A model generated the notes under the pieces. The model saw only the letters and a program-made list of their open reading frames with translations, was not told the origin of the DNA and ran no database searches. DNA of 8,707 nucleotides from Bacteroidota bacterium (GTDB taxonomy: Bacteria; Bacteroidota; Bacteroidia; Flavobacteriales; Weeksellaceae), in contig JAEYOX010000057.1 in the NCBI GenBank assembly GCA_023411265.1, positions 1 to 8,707 on the forward strand, given 5' to 3'. A program made the translations under genes and the position numbers. Below, one piece after another: positions 7,528-8,707 of this stretch (the stretch's first letter is position 1; each line of letters starts with the position of its first letter).

Positions 7528-7668
7528 TAAATTTAGAAACATATCAGTAATTTAAGTATCTTGAAATTTGGTTAAAGTTTTATTAAATTTACCCTGCGAT
7601 AAATCGTATCATTTTTCAAATAACATAGGAATAATGGTAAGAATAAAAGCTTCTTTTGAGGTTTTGTG

Positions 7669-7706
7669 AATCATAGACTTAGGTTTTTTGAATGACTTAA
7701 ATCATA
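7669..7706. repeat. Short swapped repeats in the mreB/hemA intergenic region
   Basis: AATCATA occurs at 7669-7675 followed by GACTTA (7676-7681). The same words recur in the opposite order, GACTTA (7694-7699) then AATCATA (7700-7706). They sit about 20-60 bp upstream of the hemA -7 element, where a regulator could bind. The words are short and AT-rich, so chance is a real explanation. The rest of the 260-bp region between the two genes is AT-rich, and I see no ORF or RNA gene in it. Confidence 0.2.
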
Positions 7707-7727
7707 AGCCTTTAAATTAAAAATCAG

Positions 7728-7735
7728 TACTTTTG
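7728..7735 (+). promoter_or_regulatory. Putative -7 promoter element of hemA
   Basis: TACTTTTG matches TAnnTTTG exactly and ends only 8 bp before the hemA ATG at 7744. Bacteroidota transcripts usually start several bases after this element, so the mRNA would begin almost at the start codon. No TTG is found 17-23 bp upstream; the nearest TTTG (7687-7690) is 37 bp away. Confidence 0.6.
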
Positions 7736-7743
7736 CGTTTGCT

Positions 7744-8707
7744 ATGAAAAAGCATCCTGAAATACACAAAACTGCCAATTTTGCCGTGTTAAGCGTAAGC
7801 TACGAAAAAGCTGATGCAGAAACGCGAAGCAAGTTTGCTTTCTTCGATGAACACATCAAGGATTTTGTACACTCTATCCACGAAGGGAATCTGGGAGATG
7901 CTTTTGTGGTTTCCACATGCAACCGTACGGAAATTTATACAACGTCGCACAATTATCTCCTGGTGGCAGAAGAGTTCTGCAAGACCACCGGCGTGGCGCT
8001 GACAGATTTTATCAAATATGCCAACATCTTCACCAGAGAAGAAGCACTGAATCATCTTTTTCGGGTAGCCGCAGGGCTTGAAAGCCAGATTATCGGTGAT
8101 TTTGAAATTATCGGGCAGATAAAAAATGCGTACAACAGATTTAAGAAGGAGAAAAAATACAGCAATCCTTATCTGGAACGTGCGATCAATTCGTCCATTC
8201 AGATTTCCAAAAAAATAAAAAACGAAACAGGGATTTCAAACGGAGCAGCTTCTGTTTCCTATGCAGCCGTACATTATATTCTGAATCACCAGAAACAGAT
8301 ATCAGATAAAAACATTCTCCTTCTGGGAACGGGCGAAATCGGCCAGAACACCGTCGAGAACTTGGTGAAACACATCTACAAGCCCAGAATAAAGGTGATG
8401 AACCGCACATCTGAAAAGGCGGAAAAAATTGCGGAAAAATATAAAATTCCTCACATTGCTTTTAGCGATTTGGAAACTGAACTTAAGAACACCGATATTC
8501 TGATTGTCGCAACCGGCGCGGCACATCCCATTATTCATCAAAAGCATTTCCCGAACGGAAAAGAGACGCTGGTCATCGAGCTTTCCATTCCTCATAATGT
8601 GGAAAAAAACATTACTGTAAATCCCAACGTAAATCTGGTAGATGTGGATGAACTGTCTGCACACATCAGCAAAACCATGGAACAGCGGAAAAAGGAAATC
8701 CCGAAAG
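7744..8707 (+). CDS. hemA: Glutamyl-tRNA reductase (3'-truncated by window edge)
   Basis: This enzyme reduces glutamyl-tRNA(Glu) with NADPH to glutamate-1-semialdehyde, the first committed step of C5-pathway tetrapyrrole synthesis, in the cytosol. From the ATG at 7744 the frame stays open to the edge, giving 321 whole codons of an expected 420 or so. Seen: the catalytic cysteine C59 in STCNRTEIY (57-65), HLFRVAAGLESQIIGDFEIIGQIK (104-127; the core of the catalytic domain, with H104), the NADPH-binding GTGEIG (195-200), MNRTSEKA (219-226) for the cofactor phosphate side, and VDVDELS near 300-306. The catalytic and NADPH domains are present; the C-terminal dimerisation domain lies outside the window. 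IIGDFEIIGQ replaces the enterobacterial VLGEPQILGQ, which I take to be the Bacteroidota version. The next upstream in-frame region is AT-rich intergenic DNA, so this start is well supported. The gene is transcribed divergently from mreB. Confidence 0.96.
   Translation, partial: MKKHPEIHKTANFAVLSVSYEKADAETRSKFAFFDEHIKDFVHSIHEGNLGDAFVVSTCNRTEIYTTSHNYLLVAEEFCKTTGVALTDFIKYANIFTREEALNHLFRVAAGLESQIIGDFEIIGQIKNAYNRFKKEKKYSNPYLERAINSSIQISKKIKNETGISNGAASVSYAAVHYILNHQKQISDKNILLLGTGEIGQNTVENLVKHIYKPRIKVMNRTSEKAEKIAEKYKIPHIAFSDLETELKNTDILIVATGAAHPIIHQKHFPNGKETLVIELSIPHNVEKNITVNPNVNLVDVDELSAHISKTMEQRKKEIPK

Noticed and set aside
7590..7612. CGAT-AA-ATCG small palindrome in the mreB/hemA gap as an operator or hairpin
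   Set aside because: Four base pairs with a 2-nt loop is too short to form or to stand out from chance in AT-rich DNA.
7789..8664. Minus-strand open frames (7789-8055, 8186-8410, 8302-8664) over hemA
   Set aside because: The plus strand encodes glutamyl-tRNA reductase with all its motifs without interruption; these are shadow frames.
1..8707. Mobile elements, CRISPR arrays, tRNA/rRNA genes, defence or biosynthetic clusters
   Set aside because: Nearly all sequence is accounted for by eight intact or edge-cut housekeeping genes; no transposase, terminal repeats, repeat-spacer pattern or cloverleaf-like stretch was seen.

Overview
The window holds ordinary chromosomal housekeeping DNA from a Bacteroidota bacterium, most likely a flavobacterium of the Chryseobacterium/Weeksellaceae type. 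The placement is an inference. It rests on three things: three start-proximal matches to the Bacteroidota -7 promoter element TAnnTTTG, the near absence of Shine-Dalgarno sequences, and the style of the proteins (for example the RodA and glutamyl-tRNA reductase motifs). I see no mobile element, CRISPR array, tRNA, rRNA or foreign-looking island.

Layout, left to right. Positions 1-503 (+) are the 3' part of a long-form ribosomal protein L25/Ctc gene (rplY), closed by a strong intrinsic terminator at 527-555. A cysteine desulfurase gene of the SufS type (614-1840, +) follows with its own promoter-like element. It meets rodA tail to tail with only 5 bp between the stop codons. Positions 7483-1846 (-) are a compact rod-shape/elongasome operon read in the order mreB, mreC, mreD, mrdA (PBP2), rodA. 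Its last four genes are joined by overlaps of 8, 4 and 4 bp. A 260-bp divergent intergenic region (7484-7743) carries a promoter-like element for each side. From 7744 (+) hemA (glutamyl-tRNA reductase) runs off the right edge, with 321 complete codons visible.

How the genes work together. MreB filaments, MreC and MreD form the cytoskeletal and scaffold part of the elongasome. RodA (SEDS glycosyltransferase) and PBP2 (class B transpeptidase) are the cognate pair that polymerises and cross-links lateral-wall peptidoglycan, so the operon encodes the core of one machine. SufS supplies persulfide sulfur for Fe-S clusters, HemA commits glutamyl-tRNA to tetrapyrrole synthesis, and L25 belongs to the 50S subunit; these three are unrelated neighbours.

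I did not find a new system. The points worth checking are small. They are a TTG start for mrdA inside a TTGA overlap, a possible near-leaderless hemA mRNA, a repeated charged tail on PBP2, a changed residue before the RodA PDxG motif, the 5-bp convergent junction without a clear terminator, and a sufS gene that stands apart from other suf genes.
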